A DNA stretch of 64,000 bases from Leptospira biflexa serovar Patoc strain 'Patoc 1 (Paris)'. Its GTDB lineage: Bacteria > Spirochaetota > Leptospiria > Leptospirales > Leptospiraceae. This document shows positions 63,101 to 64,000 of the stretch, in pieces (positions within the stretch are counted from its first letter, which is position 1; each line of letters opens with the position of its first letter). Under the pieces are notes generated by a model. The model ran no database searches, was not told the DNA's origin, and was given only the letters and a program-made list of their open reading frames with translations. The position numbers were made by a program, and so were the translations under genes. The stretch spans positions 3,297,001-3,361,000 of the forward strand of contig NC_010602.1 of NCBI RefSeq assembly GCF_000017685.1, written 5' to 3'.

Positions 63101-63370
63101 AATGAAGGTTCAGGTGAGTATTGGTATTATCTGGCAATGTCAGAGAAAAAACTTGGGAATTATGAAAGGGCTTTAAAAGCAGCTCAAGAAGCTTTAAAAC
63201 ATGAACCTGAAAACTTCCAAAATCTCATCAATTTAGCTGACGTTAGCCGATTGTTAGGAAACGTCGATAGAGCCCTCACTTATGTGACCAGAGCTCAGTC
63301 GATCGACCCAACAAATAAAAACGTTGTTAAACTTTCAAAACTCTTAGAAAAAGCAACTAGCCTCAATTAA
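60143..63370 (+). CDS. Large membrane SpoIIE-family phosphatase with HAMP and TPR domains
   Basis: The 1075-residue protein has about eight N-terminal helices (to about 270), an extracytoplasmic region of about 250 residues, another helix near 515-535 (LELVILAIVMIVLLVVFPLF), a HAMP domain (PLYALLAGVEKVNQGNLEVE), a coiled coil, and a PP2C phosphatase domain (about 640-895) with TGDLGGDICI, NGDAMGKSMQGA, LGSDGRDDID and TDDISMLSVV. A C-terminal TPR domain (about 930-1070) follows. The metal ligands are present, so it should be active; the TPR tail probably selects the substrate. It fits a partner-switch upstream of a sigma or stress factor. The end overlaps the chemoreceptor gene by 8 bp. Confidence 0.88.
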   Translation: MSETTLSVDHILTNYYTFGSLIVTVLLAVLTTFFFSLKDKTVATKHMGLACLFLALFQFGYLLGAFYYHPIASYHRWITGSFILFGIIHFGQFFFRFPDNRSEKAANIILAVFYAIGIVVALWFLVTVSQGERKYHFTAHHWDFNSEGASRILSLVIAALSFLNFIVMPSYRLFNIEKEKRGTLIIMLLAGLIAAIVPNVTNVMSRDGAMERSTYLTALVLLFTFTFFIITITFINNSTERTTFMVKIVGISFVTILLIMQAFSYLVDQEKELSFDNTAIQKALRVAEGGERSKDILFVIEYDSNGQNLKKAYLPSTVTLDLPLVQADLYNTALYHELISINEEDYRTSLKGLIGKTPYYFEGYKFAILNFLEENADLEGQELKSEVSKLVEKLNKRTFINTNKLVDIDPDLFCEEGVKYIEKVKNVDTFRDSILKHVNECKWDGKEISGRDLKVEMLKYFRYFKPDLTRHYRKDLDGLSHYVAYMTYDAKKKINREVGFNYRDYRSYMHKSAKLELVILAIVMIVLLVVFPLFFRSALVNPLYALLAGVEKVNQGNLEVEVPIKVNDEIGFLAESFNGMVSSIRDARRELQDYAENLEEKVKERTKELQEKMDEIHRLKVQQDGDYFLTSLLAKPLFFNANKSENIRCDFFVHQKKTFEFRNKTGDLGGDICITGNLKLGKPDDFRRYTMVMNGDAMGKSMQGAGGSLVMGVVMNSIMARSAGNKRILNRTPEEWLTDVYEEVNAVFKSFSGTMVISATVMLIDDETGKVWYFNAEHPYSILYRDGKASFIEEELKLRKLGLDSEYPFEVQSFQLLPGDQLILGSDGRDDIDLTPDEDVRTINEDETMVLRFVEESDGDIYEVERLVKNAGDITDDISMLSVVFKSEKSPIHHTPPKDEISNQPIDDFFDTPGDDWDEALTTSGAFEEGKALYQNGEIERAITVMKKAFLSDPNNQKLNKFLGLVSYKGKEYDIAAKVLTEFLKENEGSGEYWYYLAMSEKKLGNYERALKAAQEALKHEPENFQNLINLADVSRLLGNVDRALTYVTRAQSIDPTNKNVVKLSKLLEKATSLN

Positions 63371-63382
63371 TTGAGGTTAGTT
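63355..63382. repeat. Palindrome across two convergent stop codons
   Basis: AACTAGCCTCAA (63355-63366) and TTGAGGTTAGTT (63371-63382) form a 12-bp stem with one G-T pair and a TTAA loop. It spans the last codons of the PP2C-TPR gene (stop at 63370) and the stop of the minus-strand gene (63363). It could act as a bidirectional hairpin that ends or protects both transcripts. Confidence 0.5.
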
Positions 63383-64000
63383 CTAGATTCTCTAAAGTTT
63401 TAGCTTCCAAATAGTTTATATACTCATCAAATGTTTTCGAAAGAACCAAAAAACACTCTTGTAATTTGGTTCTTTCTGTTTTCACTGCTTCCTTATCTTC
63501 TAAAAGCATAGCTTCTTTGATCCGTATCGCACATTGGTGTAATTCCTGGTGGGGGGCCTCTAATTTTTCATGGATTCGTTTTTGATTTTGATCGAGAACG
63601 GAACTTTGGTAATACCATAATCCCATTTTACAAAGTGTATGATTCAGTTGAGGAAGATTTTGCACTAAATTCGTTTGGATTGCATCATCCACAGCTTTCA
63701 CCCAATGGATATGATCCATCCTTCTATGGAAAATAAATTCCAATAACCAAACTGAATTCTGATTTGTAATGAGTTTCACTGTTTCTTCAATTTTAGCAAA
63801 AATAGAATCGAAGTCAGTTTTTGAATGGATACTGTGATCAGAAAGTACATGCACTTGATTTGAGATACTCGTGGAATCATTTGCAATATTGGCAGAAGCA
63901 CTTCCCACTTCTCGTAATTTTAGTTCTAATTCATGGAATTGAGATATCAAAATTTGAATTTCACTTAGATTAGAATTCGATTCCTTTCGATTGGCAATGA
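63363..64000 (-). CDS. C-terminal part of a chemoreceptor (MCP) with CZB domain
   Basis: The frame is open to the right edge of the window, so only the last 212 or so residues are visible; a TTG at 63950 is not a real start. The upstream part (LKLREVGSASANIANDSTSI) looks like the end of an MCP coiled-coil signalling rod. The C-terminal 130 residues match a chemoreceptor zinc-binding (CZB) domain with WLLEFIFHRRMDHIHWVKAV, CKMGLWYY and HQELHQCA, which provide the His/Cys ligands. CZB domains sense zinc or hypochlorite through a Zn-Cys site. It converges with the PP2C-TPR gene. Confidence 0.78.
   Translation of the reverse strand, partial: IANRKESNSNLSEIQILISQFHELELKLREVGSASANIANDSTSISNQVHVLSDHSIHSKTDFDSIFAKIEETVKLITNQNSVWLLEFIFHRRMDHIHWVKAVDDAIQTNLVQNLPQLNHTLCKMGLWYYQSSVLDQNQKRIHEKLEAPHQELHQCAIRIKEAMLLEDKEAVKTERTKLQECFLVLSKTFDEYINYLEAKTLENLELTSIN

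Noticed and set aside
1..64000. CRISPR arrays, tRNA or rRNA genes, insertion sequences, prophage
   Set aside because: No spaced direct repeats, no T-loop-like GGTTCGA sets with acceptor stems, no transposase or integrase frames were seen on reading both strands.

Overview
The window reads as chromosomal DNA from a spirochaete of the genus Leptospira. The evidence is the AT-rich base use, frequent TTG and GTG starts after clear AGGA/AGGAG sites, many lipoproteins with loose lipoboxes, the flgN-flgK-flgL-fliW-csrA block, fused IcmF, several membrane-bound SpoIIE-type (PP2C) phosphatases and several Leptospira-style proteins of unknown function. A saprophytic (L. biflexa-like) species is my impression only, not shown. 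Coding density is very high: no gap between genes exceeds about 220 bp. I see no tRNA, rRNA, CRISPR array, insertion sequence or prophage.

Layout. 1-600: the 3' end of a truncated gene and a 24-residue lysine/alanine peptide gene with its own promoter, ribosome site and terminator. 602-7587: a quinone-oxidoreductase-like enzyme, the glycine cleavage operon gcvT-gcvH-gcvP followed by a 2Fe-2S ferredoxin, then a dihaem cytochrome c behind a GC-rich island that can form competing hairpins. 7631-16924 (minus): an exported papain-like protease with fibronectin-type repeats and its coupled partner, a voltage-sensor-like membrane protein, isobutyryl-CoA mutase IcmF and a PlsC acyltransferase. 16930-19230 (plus): a PAP2 phosphatase and a polysaccharide flippase. 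19208-24517 (minus): an unknown exported protein, a response regulator fused to an RsbW-like ATPase, and a three-gene HtrA-type operon in which one member has lost its protease triad. 24690-28675 (plus): a rhodanese-fold protein without a catalytic cysteine, a GH31 lipoprotein and a metallophosphoesterase. 28672-34275 (minus): OsmC, a DUF374 acyltransferase, csrA-fliW and the flagellar hook-filament junction genes. 34362-50151 (mostly plus): small DUF proteins, aat, a PilZ-like protein, an ECF sigma factor with an anomalous 5' end, a PhoB/PhoR-like pair, argJ, a degenerate PP2C protein coupled to an intact PP2C phosphatase, an M50-type membrane protease, UDP-xylose-synthase-like epimerase and pntAA. 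50303-59029 (mostly minus): LpxL-like acyltransferase, PAP2 phosphatase, hisS, a second PilZ-like protein, an OmpA/PD40 protein, folP (plus) and two TPR proteins. 59137-64000: RlpA, a very large membrane PP2C-TPR protein, and the C-terminal part of a chemoreceptor with a CZB domain.

Functionally the window combines central metabolism (one-carbon units, B12-dependent acyl-CoA rearrangement, arginine, folate, His-tRNA), envelope building (acyltransferases, PAP2 phosphatases, flippase, RlpA, OmpA, HtrA) and a dense set of signalling parts. Three SpoIIE-like proteins, an RsbW-like ATPase, an ECF sigma factor, a two-component pair, two PilZ-like proteins and CsrA-FliW suggest partner-switching control of envelope and motility. 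The strongest leads for something undescribed are the coupled dead/live PP2C pair at 43501-47135, the membrane protein at 10832-12532 with an S4-like helix and a very long S1-S2 insert, the lysine-rich mini-protein at 368-442, the protease/pseudoprotease operon at 20841-24517, and the sigma factor that has no normal start codon.
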